DNA from: an uncultured Taibaiella sp.
Lineage (GTDB): Bacteria > Bacteroidota > Bacteroidia > Chitinophagales > Chitinophagaceae
DNA length: 11,103 nucleotides
Direction: 5' to 3'
Assembly: GCA_946886975.1 (NCBI GenBank)
Contig: CAMPJV010000061.1
Coordinates: 1 to 11,103, forward strand
Part shown: positions 1 to 7,363 of the stretch, piece after piece
Numbering within the stretch: position 1 is the first letter of the stretch
Layout of the letters: every line of letters begins with the position of its first letter
The notes under the pieces: model-generated
What the model was told of the DNA's origin: nothing
What the model saw: only the letters and a program-made list of their open reading frames with translations
Databases searched by the model: none
Position numbers and translations under genes: made by a program

Positions 1-250
1 GTGTCGGCCATTATAAGTAAGGAGATATAAATATTTTGACACACTCAGACAGCTATTGGCTGATGGTGCTTGTATTTTTGTGTGTACAGTGCCTAAGTTG
101 ATTAGCGTGGTCCTTCTCACATCAGGCTTCAGCATCAAAGCTGTCTATTGCGCTACATCACCGAAGTTCTATTTGGCTGCCCGCGAACAGGTAAAGACAA
201 AGTGCTGGTGGAGGTGGGTGGCTGGAAGCCCGTATTTATGCCGATGGAAT

Positions 251-346
251 TTAAAACAGCTTAAATAGCTGTTCCCGCACCACGGCGAAGAACTCCTTGA
301 CCGCGCGCCCGAGAATCTGAAGAGGATGGATAAGACTTTTTATCAT
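251..346 (-). other. Possible 31-codon small ORF or gene remnant
   Basis: This short leftward frame starts with ATG and encodes a basic, amphipathic peptide that begins MIKSLIHPLQ and ends EQLFKLF. Its codons are locally GC-rich in third position, as in the real genes nearby. Its last codons lie inside an inverted repeat (255-273) that is followed on the same strand by TTTT. That is the arrangement expected at the 3' end of a transcription unit. There is no good ribosome-binding site upstream and I recognise no family. It may be a small protein, the relic of a larger gene, or chance. Confidence 0.15.
255..273 (-). terminator. Weak hairpin, possible leftward terminator
   Basis: AACAGCT and AGCTGTT form perfect 7-bp arms around a 5-nt loop (TAAAT). 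Read leftward, the stem is followed directly by TTTT, so it could be a weak intrinsic terminator for minus-strand transcription. There is no T-run on the rightward side. No confident gene feeds into it, so its role is uncertain. Confidence 0.3.
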
Positions 347-368
347 AATTTGCTCATTTGCTGGCGGG

Positions 369-383
369 ATCACTGCCAGTGAT
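369..383. promoter_or_regulatory. 15-bp palindrome upstream of Crp-like gene
   Basis: ATCACTG-C-CAGTGAT is a perfect dyad with 7-bp arms around one central base. It lies about 60 bp ahead of the Crp/Fnr-like start codon. A dyad of this size and place is a reasonable candidate operator, possibly for autoregulation. It is not a textbook Crp site, which has TGTGA and TCACA arms six bases apart. CTGGC at 361-365 can instead pair with GCCAG at 375-379, so RNA structure is an alternative reading. Confidence 0.35.
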
Positions 384-442
384 AATAGACGAGTTTTTCG
401 GTCAGTTTGTTTGGTTAAAGGTAAAATATATTCTTAGCCTGT

Positions 443-1024
443 ATGGATGAGCATATTGATGTCTTAAGACAGCTCGTATTCGCTGTAAATCCGCTTGATG
501 AGGCAGCCTGGGCGGCCCTGTCTGGTGTATGGACCAAGGTGGCATTTAAAAGGAAGCAGGTAATTACCCGTTCGGGGGAAACTGAAAAGTATTTATATGT
601 GGTGCTGGATGGGGTGCAAAGGGCTTATTATCAGCATGACAAGAAGGAGGCCACCCTTGTGTTTTCCTATGCGCCTTCGTTTTCAGGTATTATCGACAGT
701 TTTTTCCTCCGCCAGCCTTCCAGGTACATTCTTGAAACGCTAACGACCAGCCTATTGCTCCGTATGCACTACAACGACTTAGCGCAACTAATGAGCGTCC
801 ACAGGAGTATTGAGACCTGGGTCCGGCTTGCGATCACGCAGACGCTCGCAGGAACGCTTCAAAGGCAGATAGAGCTGATGTCATTCAGCGCGGAAGAGAA
901 GTTTACCATACTTTTGAGAAGAAGTCCGCAGGTTTTGAACCTGATCCCTCATAAATATATCGCATCCTACATAGGGGTTGACCCAGCCACTTTCAGCAAG
1001 TTGTTAAGCAGCGTACGTGTCTAA
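443..1024 (+). CDS. Crp/Fnr-family transcriptional regulator
   Basis: A 193-residue DNA-binding regulator of the short Crp/Fnr type common in Bacteroidota. Residues about 20-110 fit a cyclic-nucleotide-binding-like beta-roll (LYVVLDGVQRAYY at 51-63 matches the usual turn and strand). A long helix with the dimer interface follows at about 115-150. A compact C-terminal helix-turn-helix lies at 168-190, where IPHKYIASYIGVDPATFSKL matches the family's usual end. I do not see the Arg-x-Ser/Thr phosphate-binding signature of cAMP-responsive Crp, so the ligand is unknown and may be absent. The ATG start is not backed by a Shine-Dalgarno sequence. A TTTG (406-409) and a poor TATATTCT box (427-434) lie upstream, almost too close to the start. 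In related genomes such regulators often sit next to stress or DinB-fold proteins, as here. Family call firm, target unknown. Confidence 0.9.
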   Translation: MDEHIDVLRQLVFAVNPLDEAAWAALSGVWTKVAFKRKQVITRSGETEKYLYVVLDGVQRAYYQHDKKEATLVFSYAPSFSGIIDSFFLRQPSRYILETLTTSLLLRMHYNDLAQLMSVHRSIETWVRLAITQTLAGTLQRQIELMSFSAEEKFTILLRRSPQVLNLIPHKYIASYIGVDPATFSKLLSSVRV

Positions 1025-1048
1025 AATCTTGATCTGGATAAAGATTTT
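1023..1048 (+). terminator. AT-rich hairpin after the Crp-like gene
   Basis: AAAATCTT and AAGATTTT form perfect 8-bp arms around a 10-nt loop and begin within the stop codon of the regulator gene. The right arm ends in TTTT. Only one G-C pair supports the stem, so it is at best a weak terminator or an mRNA 3'-end structure. Together with the -7 box at 1065 it suggests that the next gene has its own transcription start. Confidence 0.35.
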
Positions 1049-1064
1049 CCAAACCGCGTCCTGA

Positions 1065-1072
1065 TAGCTTTG
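1065..1072 (+). promoter_or_regulatory. Bacteroidota-type -7 box for the DinB-like gene
   Basis: TAGCTTTG matches the Bacteroidota sigma-A -7 consensus TAnnTTTG exactly and lies 17 bp before the ATG at 1090. The expected -33 TTTG is not clear. The nearest candidate is TTTC at 1046-1049, with a rather short 15-bp spacer. The same octamer occurs ahead of rdgB. Confidence 0.45.
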
Positions 1073-1089
1073 TCCCACAATTAAAACTT

Positions 1090-1686
1090 ATGAAAGTGTA
1101 TATAGCAAAAGAACTGCTGGGGCAGCTTGAACAGGAAGTAAGACAAACATTGCAACCGGCACAACAGCTCCGCTCCCTCAGCAATGAGCGTTTGAACACC
1201 CAGCCTCAGGTCGGCACATGGAGTATCGCGCAGGTACTAGAGCACCTGAATAGCTACAATCGCTATTACCTGCCCGAAATTGAGACTGCTTTGCAGAAGG
1301 CAAGGCTAATATCCGTCAGAAGAAAGGAAACTTTTAGTCCGGGTTGGTTCGGCAATTATTTCACGAAGATGATGCAGCCGGGCAAGGGTGGCGTTATCTC
1401 CAAAAAGTACAGTGCTCCCAGCGATCACGTTCCTGCCTCGAAGCAGGACGTTGCCAGGGTAATAGATGAGTTCATCAATGGTCAGGAGCGGCTGATCGAT
1501 TTTCTGCAACAAAGTTTGCTCACAAACATGGGATCGATAAAGGTTCCCATAAGCATCAGCAGGTTTATCAGGCTTAAGCTCGGCGACACCTTCCGTTTCC
1601 TTATAGCCCATCAGCAAAGGCACTTTATACAGATTCAGGCAATTCTGAATAGGTTAGAACAGGCAGCTCCCGTGGCGGTTAAATGA
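1090..1686 (+). CDS. DinB-superfamily (DinB_2-like) protein
   Basis: A 198-residue, predicted cytoplasmic four-helix-bundle protein of the DinB/YfiT superfamily. Seen directly: TWSIAQVLEHLNSYNRYY at 43-60, the family's helix-2 signature with its first metal-ligand His (H52), and FLIAHQQRHF at 170-179, which supplies the HxxxH pair (H174, H178). These three His normally bind a divalent metal, and all are kept. Family members include thiol transferases and damage- or stress-inducible proteins, but most have no proven reaction, and no specific substrate can be read here. The middle segment, about residues 80-120, is longer than in minimal DinB proteins and rich in Gly, Lys and Ser. The gene lies 65 bp after the Crp-like gene. 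It may be regulated by it, but the intervening hairpin and -7 box argue for separate initiation. No Shine-Dalgarno sequence is visible. Confidence 0.8.
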   Translation: MKVYIAKELLGQLEQEVRQTLQPAQQLRSLSNERLNTQPQVGTWSIAQVLEHLNSYNRYYLPEIETALQKARLISVRRKETFSPGWFGNYFTKMMQPGKGGVISKKYSAPSDHVPASKQDVARVIDEFINGQERLIDFLQQSLLTNMGSIKVPISISRFIRLKLGDTFRFLIAHQQRHFIQIQAILNRLEQAAPVAVK

Positions 1687-1758
1687 GCATTCTTCACTTC
1701 ACACTTCAACGAATTACCCCCGGTTCCTCCAAAATCTTGTAACTTTTCACCTTAAAAA

Positions 1759-1765
1759 GAGAGGA
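1759..1765 (+). promoter_or_regulatory. Ribosome-binding site of maeB
   Basis: GAGAGGA ends 4 nt before the ATG at 1770. It is one of the few purine-rich Shine-Dalgarno-like sequences in the window and fixes the maeB start. A TAACTTTT at 1740-1747 is a one-mismatch -7 box, but no matching -33 element is seen. Confidence 0.55.
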
Positions 1766-1769
1766 CAAG

Positions 1770-4058
1770 ATGTCGCAATTGATAAGAAAAGAGGATGCGC
1801 TTGAATACCATGAAAAAGGCCGGCCCGGTAAAATAGAGGTTGTACCCACCAAGGAAACAAAAACCCAGCGCGATCTTGCGTTGGCCTATTCTCCTGGCGT
1901 CGCTGAACCGTGCCTGGAGATACATAACAATGTAGAGAATGTTTATCGGTATACAGCGAAAGGAAATCTTGTCGCCGTCATTACAAATGGCACCGCTGTA
2001 CTCGGCCTTGGGAATATAGGGCCGGAAGCGTCCAAGCCTGTTATGGAAGGCAAGGGCCTGCTATTCAAAATATTTGCAGACATAGACGTGTTTGATATTG
2101 AGCTGAACACGCTCGATCCTGAGGGGTTCATAAACGTGGTGAAAGCCCTTGAACCCACTTTTGGAGGCATCAACCTCGAGGATATTAAAGCACCGGAATG
2201 CTTCGAGATCGAAAAAAGACTAAAGGAAGAGCTCAGTATACCGATCATGCACGATGACCAGCATGGAACGGCTATTATCTCCGGGGCAGCCCTGCTTAAT
2301 GCCCTCGAACTGGTAGGAAAGAAAATTGATCAGGTTAAGTTTGTAGTAAGTGGCGCCGGGGCGTCTGCTATCTCCTGTTGTAAGATTTATATAGCCTTGG
2401 GAGCAAAGGTGGAGAATATTTACATGTTTGATAGTAAAGGTCTCATCACCACTTCCCGGGACGATCTCGATAGCTACAAGCAGCAGTTTGCAAAAGATGT
2501 GAAGGACATTGGTCTTGAACAAGCGATGACCGGTGCGGATGTATTCATTGGGTTGTCTAAAGGAAATATCGTGAGCAAGAAAATGCTGCAGGTGATGGGA
2601 GACAGGCCTATCGTTTTTGCGCTGGCGAATCCGGATCCCGAAATACCCTATGAGGATGCCCTCGAGGCAAGGCCTGATGTGATCATGGCGACAGGTAGGT
2701 CAGACTATCCTAACCAGGTAAACAACGTACTGGGATTTCCCTATATATTCAGAGGCGCCCTTGATGTCAGAGCTACTTCCATAAATGAGGAAATGAAGCT
2801 TGCCGCAGTAAAGGCATTGGCGAGCCTGGCAAAGGAACCTGTCCCTGACATAGTAAATGTTGCCTATAATGAGACAAGATTGAGGTACGGTCCAACCTAT
2901 ATTATACCCAAGCCAATTGATCCCCGGCTGTTGATTACAGTTTCACCTGCTGTTGCTCGTGCGGCTATGGACAGCGGTGTAGCACGGAATCCAATTACCG
3001 ACTGGGAGCGGTATGAAGCTGAGTTGTTTACCCGGCTTGGATCAGATGACAATATCCTGCGCTTCATCATCAATAAGGCAAGGCAAAACCCGAAGCGGGT
3101 AGTCTTTGCGGAAGCTGAAAATATTAAAGTCCTGAAGGCCGCACAGATAGTCAAAGACGAAGGAATAGCGATACCTATTCTCTTAGGAGAAGAAGAAAGG
3201 ATAAGGTCACTGATCAAGGAACACGACCTGAAGCTCGACGATGTCTCCATCATAGACCCACGGCACAGCTCCATGCAGGAGAAGCGTATACGATATGGCG
3301 CCCAGTTCTTTGAGAAGAGAAAACGCAGAGGGTACAATATGTATGAAGCCAAGAAGATAATGCGTGAGCGCCCCTATTTTGGTTGTATGATGGTCCAGAA
3401 TGGAGAGGCCGATGCCATGATTTCGGGACTGACGAGAAGGTATCCCGATACGGTGAAGCCAGCCTTAGAGATTATCGGTATGGAGTCCGGGGCCAACAGA
3501 GTAGCAGGAATGTATTTGATGCTCACTAAAAAAGGCCCGCTCTTTTTTGCAGACACTACTGTAAACTTTAACCCGACTGAAGAGGAGCTTATGGATATCA
3601 CGCTTCTTACCACTGAAGCTGTCAGGAACTTCAACATCAAGCCAAGGGTAGCCATGCTTAGCTATTCCAACTTTGGCAGTAGCGCCTCTCCTGAAGCTAC
3701 GCTTGTAAGAAATGTCGTGGATCGTATTAAGAAGGAGCATCCTGATCTCGTCATTGATGGTGAGATGCAGGCCGGAGTGGCGTTCAACAAGGATCTGCTT
3801 CGCGAGAACTATCCCTTTTCAGACCTGACAAATGAATCTCCCAATGTCCTCATCTTCCCGAACCTCGCTGCGGGAAATATAGCCTATCACCTGTTGCAGG
3901 AAGTGGGTGGGGCAGAGGCTGTGGGGCCAATTCTCCTTGGGCTGCGTAAACCAGTTCACGTGCTGCAGCTCGGCAGTAGTGTTCGCCAGATAGTAAATAT
4001 GGTCGCCATCGCTGTCGTTGAGGCGCAGGTGAAATCGAGTGAGGCCATCCCCGCATAA
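1770..4058 (+). CDS. maeB: NADP-dependent malic enzyme with phosphotransacetylase-like domain
   Basis: Oxidatively decarboxylates malate to pyruvate and CO2 with NADP+ reduction, linking the TCA cycle to pyruvate and NADPH supply. At 762 residues it has the usual MaeB hybrid length. The malic domain has catalytic Tyr40 ([10 protein letters not shown]), the general-base Lys95 (EGKGLLFK), metal ligands around E137-D138 and D162-D163 (HDDQHGTAI), and a Rossmann loop VVSGAGASA at 192-200. ANPDPE (286-291) and [10 protein letters not shown] (315-324) close the active site. Residues about 427-755 form a phosphotransacetylase fold. In its last motif the Ser-Arg of LSRG and the following Asp, catalytic in true Pta, are Gln733, Leu734 and Gln740. 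By alignment it should therefore not make acetyl phosphate. In E. coli MaeB this domain serves acetyl-CoA-dependent control, and a similar role is inferred here. First gene of a likely operon with the flavoprotein 9 bp downstream. Cofactor preference is inferred from family. Confidence 0.95.
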   Translation: MSQLIRKEDALEYHEKGRPGKIEVVPTKETKTQRDLALAYSPGVAEPCLEIHNNVENVYRYTAKGNLVAVITNGTAVLGLGNIGPEASKPVMEGKGLLFKIFADIDVFDIELNTLDPEGFINVVKALEPTFGGINLEDIKAPECFEIEKRLKEELSIPIMHDDQHGTAIISGAALLNALELVGKKIDQVKFVVSGAGASAISCCKIYIALGAKVENIYMFDSKGLITTSRDDLDSYKQQFAKDVKDIGLEQAMTGADVFIGLSKGNIVSKKMLQVMGDRPIVFALANPDPEIPYEDALEARPDVIMATGRSDYPNQVNNVLGFPYIFRGALDVRATSINEEMKLAAVKALASLAKEPVPDIVNVAYNETRLRYGPTYIIPKPIDPRLLITVSPAVARAAMDSGVARNPITDWERYEAELFTRLGSDDNILRFIINKARQNPKRVVFAEAENIKVLKAAQIVKDEGIAIPILLGEEERIRSLIKEHDLKLDDVSIIDPRHSSMQEKRIRYGAQFFEKRKRRGYNMYEAKKIMRERPYFGCMMVQNGEADAMISGLTRRYPDTVKPALEIIGMESGANRVAGMYLMLTKKGPLFFADTTVNFNPTEEELMDITLLTTEAVRNFNIKPRVAMLSYSNFGSSASPEATLVRNVVDRIKKEHPDLVIDGEMQAGVAFNKDLLRENYPFSDLTNESPNVLIFPNLAAGNIAYHLLQEVGGAEAVGPILLGLRKPVHVLQLGSSVRQIVNMVAIAVVEAQVKSSEAIPA

Positions 4059-4067
4059 ACGCATCGG

Positions 4068-5360
4068 ATGGAAAACAGAAACGAGCACAGTCTTTCGCTC
4101 GGCGAGAACCAAACCCGGCCGTCCGTTATAGCCATAATAGGAGGTGGCGCCGCAGGATGTTTTGCAGCGGCAAATATCCCTTTTCAGGAGAATAGGAGTG
4201 TACTGGTTTTTGAGAAAACAGGAAAGCTGCTCCAGAAGGTAAAGGTTTCAGGAGGTGGCAGATGCAACGCTACCCACCACATATTTGATGTGCCTGCTCT
4301 TCTTGAGAAATATCCGAGGGGTAAACAGTTATTGAAGAAAACACTTTATCAGTTCGGACCACGCCAGACCATTGAATGGTTTGAAAAAAGGGGAGTGCAG
4401 TTAAAGGCTGAGCAGGACGGGCGAATGTTCCCTGTTACCGATTCCAGTGAGACCATTATGGCTTGTTTGCGGGAGCAGATGACGAAGAACAAAGTAGAAG
4501 TGGTCTACAACAAGACTTTGCTCGCGATTGACAAGGAGCACCAGGGGTTTTTATTACGCTTCGCTGATCGATCAACATACAAGGCAGATAAGGTAATCAT
4601 TGCTTGCGGAGGATATCCCAAAGAAGAGCAATACAACTGGATCAGGGCTCTGGGACATTCAGTGCAGCCTCCTGTGCCTTCGCTTTTTACCTTCAATCTT
4701 CCAGGTCATTCCATCAGGGAGCTTATGGGCCTGAGCGTGCCGGACGTTAGTGTGAAGATCATGGGCACGAAGATTTCGGAGCAGGGCCCCATGCTCATTA
4801 CCCATTGGGGCCTTAGTGGCCCTGTAATCCTCAGGGCTTCAGCGTGGGGTGCGGTTGTTCTGAACCAAAAAGGCTATGACTTTCATGTCTTGGTGAATTG
4901 GTTAGACCAGATGACGCGGGAAGAGCTTAAGGATCGTCTTTTTGAGATCAGACGACAAGCCGGCAAGCAGTTGGTGGAAGCCAAAAACCCTTTTGGCCTG
5001 CCGAAGCGACTCTGGGAGTTTTTACTTGCAGAAATAGGTTTAGCCGGAGCAACGCGATGGGGGGAACTTACGTCATCTGCACAGAATAAGCTGATGGATA
5101 TTCTGGTAAGCCATACCTTTCGTGTAACAGGAAAGACCACCTTTAAGGAAGAATTCGTGACTTCCGGTGGGATTACACTGTCCGAGGTTAATCCCGAAAC
5201 CATGGAGAGCAGGATTGTATCTGGCCTATACTTCGCAGGGGAGATACTAAACGCCGATGGCATTACCGGCGGCTTCAATTTTCAGCACGCCTGGAGCAGC
5301 GGCTGGATCGCAGCCCGTGCCATCCTGCATAGTATTGCCTCAGCGGGGCAGAAAAAGTGA
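4068..5360 (+). CDS. HI0933/BaiN-family NAD(P)/FAD-dependent oxidoreductase
   Basis: A 430-residue soluble flavoprotein of the HI0933-like (YhiN, BaiN/RdsA) family. The N-terminal dinucleotide fold has IIGGGAAG at 23-30, followed by an acidic strand end FEK (48-50). The family hallmark KVSGGGRCNATH is at 59-70. The second FAD motif, GLYFAGEILNADGITGG (386-402), leads into FNFQHAWSSG (403-412), which closes the flavin site. An inserted substrate domain fills about 190-340. Length is close to the usual 400-430. The substrate is not known for most members. Some gut clostridial BaiN proteins were proposed to act on bile-acid intermediates, which should not be carried over here. It starts 9 bp after the maeB stop on the same strand, so co-transcription and perhaps translational coupling are likely. 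The first 18 residues before the Rossmann strand are polar and variable, so the exact start is slightly uncertain. Confidence 0.9.
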   Translation: MENRNEHSLSLGENQTRPSVIAIIGGGAAGCFAAANIPFQENRSVLVFEKTGKLLQKVKVSGGGRCNATHHIFDVPALLEKYPRGKQLLKKTLYQFGPRQTIEWFEKRGVQLKAEQDGRMFPVTDSSETIMACLREQMTKNKVEVVYNKTLLAIDKEHQGFLLRFADRSTYKADKVIIACGGYPKEEQYNWIRALGHSVQPPVPSLFTFNLPGHSIRELMGLSVPDVSVKIMGTKISEQGPMLITHWGLSGPVILRASAWGAVVLNQKGYDFHVLVNWLDQMTREELKDRLFEIRRQAGKQLVEAKNPFGLPKRLWEFLLAEIGLAGATRWGELTSSAQNKLMDILVSHTFRVTGKTTFKEEFVTSGGITLSEVNPETMESRIVSGLYFAGEILNADGITGGFNFQHAWSSGWIAARAILHSIASAGQKK

Positions 5361-5571
5361 GGAGTTACCCCTGAGACTGTTCGTAAAGCTGCCAAGGCAT
5401 ATTTAGTCGTACTTTTTGCACATTCGCCTACTTTGCTGATACACAGTTCGCTGCATCTTCTTCGCCTGTTTTCTTCCAAACAATAAGTTAAAGCCGTGCG
5501 GTACTTTATCGCAATAATTCTGACGTGGCATGACCTTTTTTAGTATGGCTACGAACCAAAGATGATTTAAA

Positions 5572-6291
5572 ATGAAAAAAGTGTATGTAGCAGCGGCAGT
5601 GGCCCTGATGATATCGGGAAGTGCGGCAGCCCAGATGAAAATTGGTGTTGAAGCAGGGATAAACGCAAATAACTTAGCCGACCAGTATCAAAATGAAACA
5701 GTCTCTAATCAGATCAAGATGGGATTCCACGGTGGTGTCGTAGCGGATTTTGGCCTGGGAGAATCGTTCAGTATATCTCCGGCATTACGCTATAGCATGA
5801 AGGGCGGACAAGAGCAGAGGCATTATAATACCACATATAATGGTCTTCCGGCAGCAGTCGAGGAAAAAAATAAGCTTAGCTACCATTATATTGAGCTGCC
5901 AGTTAATCTGATATACAAAACAGGTGTCGAAGGTTCCGGTAGGTTTCTCATCGGCGCTGGTCCATACATCGCAATGATGGTGAATGCCCAGAATAAGCAA
6001 AAGCAAACTATTCACCAGATAATCAATGGAGAAATGAAGGATACTGAGAATGATGGAAACAGAAGTTTAAAGATAGGTGATGATCCAGGTGATGAAATTA
6101 AAGCACTGGACTACGGCGGACAGGCTTTCGTCGGATATCAGTTACCTATGGGAGTTTTTGTAAAAGGCGGAGCCCAGGTCGGATTAGCGAATACTCAGTT
6201 CTCTACTCCTGTACAGGAATTGAAACAGAAGAATTATAACTTCTTCCTTACCCTTGGATATTTCTTCGGTGGCGGCGGAATGAATAACTAA
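5572..6291 (+). CDS. PorT-family outer-membrane beta-barrel protein
   Basis: A 239-residue exported protein. A clear Sec signal peptide covers residues 1-20: Lys2-Lys3, then an Ala/Val/Leu core, then SGSAAA before Q21, the likely cleavage site. The mature part opens with KIGVEAGINANNL, the typical first strand of the PorT-like barrel family (OMP_b-brl_2). It continues with alternating strands such as FSISPALRYSMKGG and YHYIELPVNLIYK, and ends with FFLTLGYFFGGGG, a Phe-rich terminal strand. An eight-stranded barrel of about 220 residues is expected. Function is not assigned; PorT itself belongs to the type IX secretion apparatus, but most small relatives are uncharacterised. The ATG is preceded by AT-rich sequence without a good Shine-Dalgarno. 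It is monocistronic, with 211 bp upstream holding no gene and a strong terminator downstream. Confidence 0.85.
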   Translation: MKKVYVAAAVALMISGSAAAQMKIGVEAGINANNLADQYQNETVSNQIKMGFHGGVVADFGLGESFSISPALRYSMKGGQEQRHYNTTYNGLPAAVEEKNKLSYHYIELPVNLIYKTGVEGSGRFLIGAGPYIAMMVNAQNKQKQTIHQIINGEMKDTENDGNRSLKIGDDPGDEIKALDYGGQAFVGYQLPMGVFVKGGAQVGLANTQFSTPVQELKQKNYNFFLTLGYFFGGGGMNN

Positions 6292-6313
6292 GGATCTGAA
6301 GAGGCAATTTGTC

Positions 6314-6352
6314 TAAAGCCTAAAGAAGCCGGTTTGGTTTCTTTAGGCTTTA
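6314..6352 (+). terminator. Strong intrinsic terminator after the porin gene
   Basis: The arms 6314-6330 and 6336-6352 pair over 17 bp, with one G-T wobble, around the 5-nt loop GGTTT. The core AAAGCCTAAAGAA / TTCTTTAGGCTTT is perfect. The stem begins 22 bp after the porin stop codon. The right arm ends in TTTA rather than a long T-run, so termination may be partial, but the stem is the longest in the window. It separates the porin from the following membrane-protein gene. Confidence 0.75.
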
Positions 6353-6361
6353 TCAATATAT

Positions 6362-6378
6362 CGATGTTACAAACATCG
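6362..6378. promoter_or_regulatory. 17-bp palindrome at the 5' end of the membrane-protein gene
   Basis: CGATGTT-ACA-AACATCG is a perfect dyad with 7-bp arms and a 3-bp centre. It ends one base before the GTG at 6380 and 62 bp before the ATG at 6441. If translation starts at 6441, a one-mismatch -7 box (TAGTTTTT at 6390-6397) would place the dyad near the -33 region, a classic operator position. It could instead form a small RNA hairpin. Confidence 0.35.
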
Positions 6379-6379
6379 T

Positions 6380-7363
6380 GTGTATAAGTTAGTTTTTTTA
6401 AGCACTTTTAAAGGCTTTACCTTCGGCAAACTTCAAAAGATGTTTAAGGGCGTAGCGCGCATTACACTTTATGTTCTTATTTGCGTGCCGTTGTTTGTTT
6501 TCGCCTTTCTGATAACCCGGCAGATTCAGTCCTCATTCAGGCTGAGAGATAGCCTGACCCAAAGTTCCTCAGGCCGGTTACCCCTGGCCGATCTTCAAGG
6601 TTTAATGGCTGCAAATGAATTATTCACGCGGTCCTTCTTTGCGATCTTTTTCTGCTTTCTGATGATCCTGTGTGGCTTGCTTATCACGCTGAAAGGAACC
6701 GGAAATGCTCTGAGGATAGCCCGCGACCATAGGGTAAGATATTCGCTTAAAACGGCTTATCCCGGTGTTGTCATGTCAATTGCCGGATGTCTGCTACTTA
6801 CATTGTCTCTCTACAAATCCGCTCAGACGAATTTTGAAACAAATAAGCAGCTAGTCGCACTAAATCAACCGGATCCGATTAGATCGTCACAGCCTGTGAT
6901 ACCGATTGGAGTCGATTCTGTGGCGTCCACGCTCACAGAAGCGGAAAATACGACTTCACCAGGCGAAACTTCAGTGTTACAAACCTCTGTGCCAATTCCC
7001 ACAGAGGTGAAGCAGAAGTCCCGCCATTTTTCACAGCCGGACGAGTCGAACACGCCTCCGATGCCTGTATCTGCCGAAGAAGTTAACTGGGCAAACCAGT
7101 TAGCAGTCCGAGCTATTACAAATGGTTATACCATAAGAAAGGGGGAGAAGCTTAAATATTTGCAGATCGTGGCCAGGACTGATAAAGATCCGGTTGCTCG
7201 GATCGACCTGCAACTTAATTGGGCTTTTATGTTTCTCATGAAAACCGAATCTGGTTATCAGCCTTCAGGCGAGGAACTCGATAGGTATGAGGAGGTGGTT
7301 ACCCGCTATGTCAGTGGTAGTCCAAAAATCACCGCACATGAAGGAGACCGGGCAGCAAAATGA
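6380..7363 (+). CDS. Unknown three-helix membrane protein with soluble C-terminal domain
   Basis: I do not recognise a family. The 327-residue reading has three predicted transmembrane helices at about 26-46, 85-105 and 128-146. A Ser/Thr/Pro-rich, probably disordered linker runs from about 160 to 230, and a folded C-terminal domain from 232 to 314 contains EVNWANQLAVRAI and RIDLQLNWAFMFL. The two WA segments flank a lysine-rich stretch. Positive residues after helix 2 (RIARDHRVR) suggest that loop is cytoplasmic, which would put the C-terminal domain outside the cytoplasmic membrane; this is inference. The GTG at 6380 lies directly behind a palindrome. The ATG at 6441 gives a 307-residue protein starting MFKGVARITLY, right at the first helix, and is the better start. 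Isolated between a terminator and 210 bp of gene-free DNA, it offers no functional context. Confidence 0.7.
   Translation: MYKLVFLSTFKGFTFGKLQKMFKGVARITLYVLICVPLFVFAFLITRQIQSSFRLRDSLTQSSSGRLPLADLQGLMAANELFTRSFFAIFFCFLMILCGLLITLKGTGNALRIARDHRVRYSLKTAYPGVVMSIAGCLLLTLSLYKSAQTNFETNKQLVALNQPDPIRSSQPVIPIGVDSVASTLTEAENTTSPGETSVLQTSVPIPTEVKQKSRHFSQPDESNTPPMPVSAEEVNWANQLAVRAITNGYTIRKGEKLKYLQIVARTDKDPVARIDLQLNWAFMFLMKTESGYQPSGEELDRYEEVVTRYVSGSPKITAHEGDRAAK

Larger units (their letters stand above)
1..442. other. Leader region without a convincing gene
   Basis: I see no protein of recognisable family here on either strand. The plus strand carries an AAGGAG at 19-24 with no ATG at a usable distance. A TTG at 36 would give only a 21-residue hydrophobic peptide ending at 101. 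A second plus-strand frame stays open from 106 to a stop at 262-264 (52 codons) but has no early ATG. Its last 20 or so codons, ending in MPMEFKTA, look protein-like, so it could be the tail of a decayed gene. On the minus strand there is a 31-codon ATG frame at 346-251. A minus-strand ATG (GCC GAC following) at 11-9 could begin a leftward gene outside the window, but only about three codons are visible. The region also holds two inverted repeats, listed separately. Confidence 0.5.

Noticed and set aside
56..268. 70-codon plus-strand frame at the window start
   Set aside because: Trp/Cys-rich composition, no family resemblance and no ribosome-binding site. Another frame over the same bases looks more protein-like.
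1697..1710. Short CACTTCA-type direct repeat before maeB
   Set aside because: Only about two imperfect 7-bp copies in a C/T-rich spacer, which is within chance expectation.
2897..3352. 151-codon minus-strand frame opposite maeB
   Set aside because: Ser-rich, low-complexity translation typical of a reversed coding strand; maeB is continuous and conserved through this stretch.
5282..5479. 65-codon minus-strand frame across the end of the flavoprotein gene and the spacer
   Set aside because: Half of it is opposite the conserved FAD motif of the flavoprotein. The spacer half has an Arg run and no recognisable similarity.
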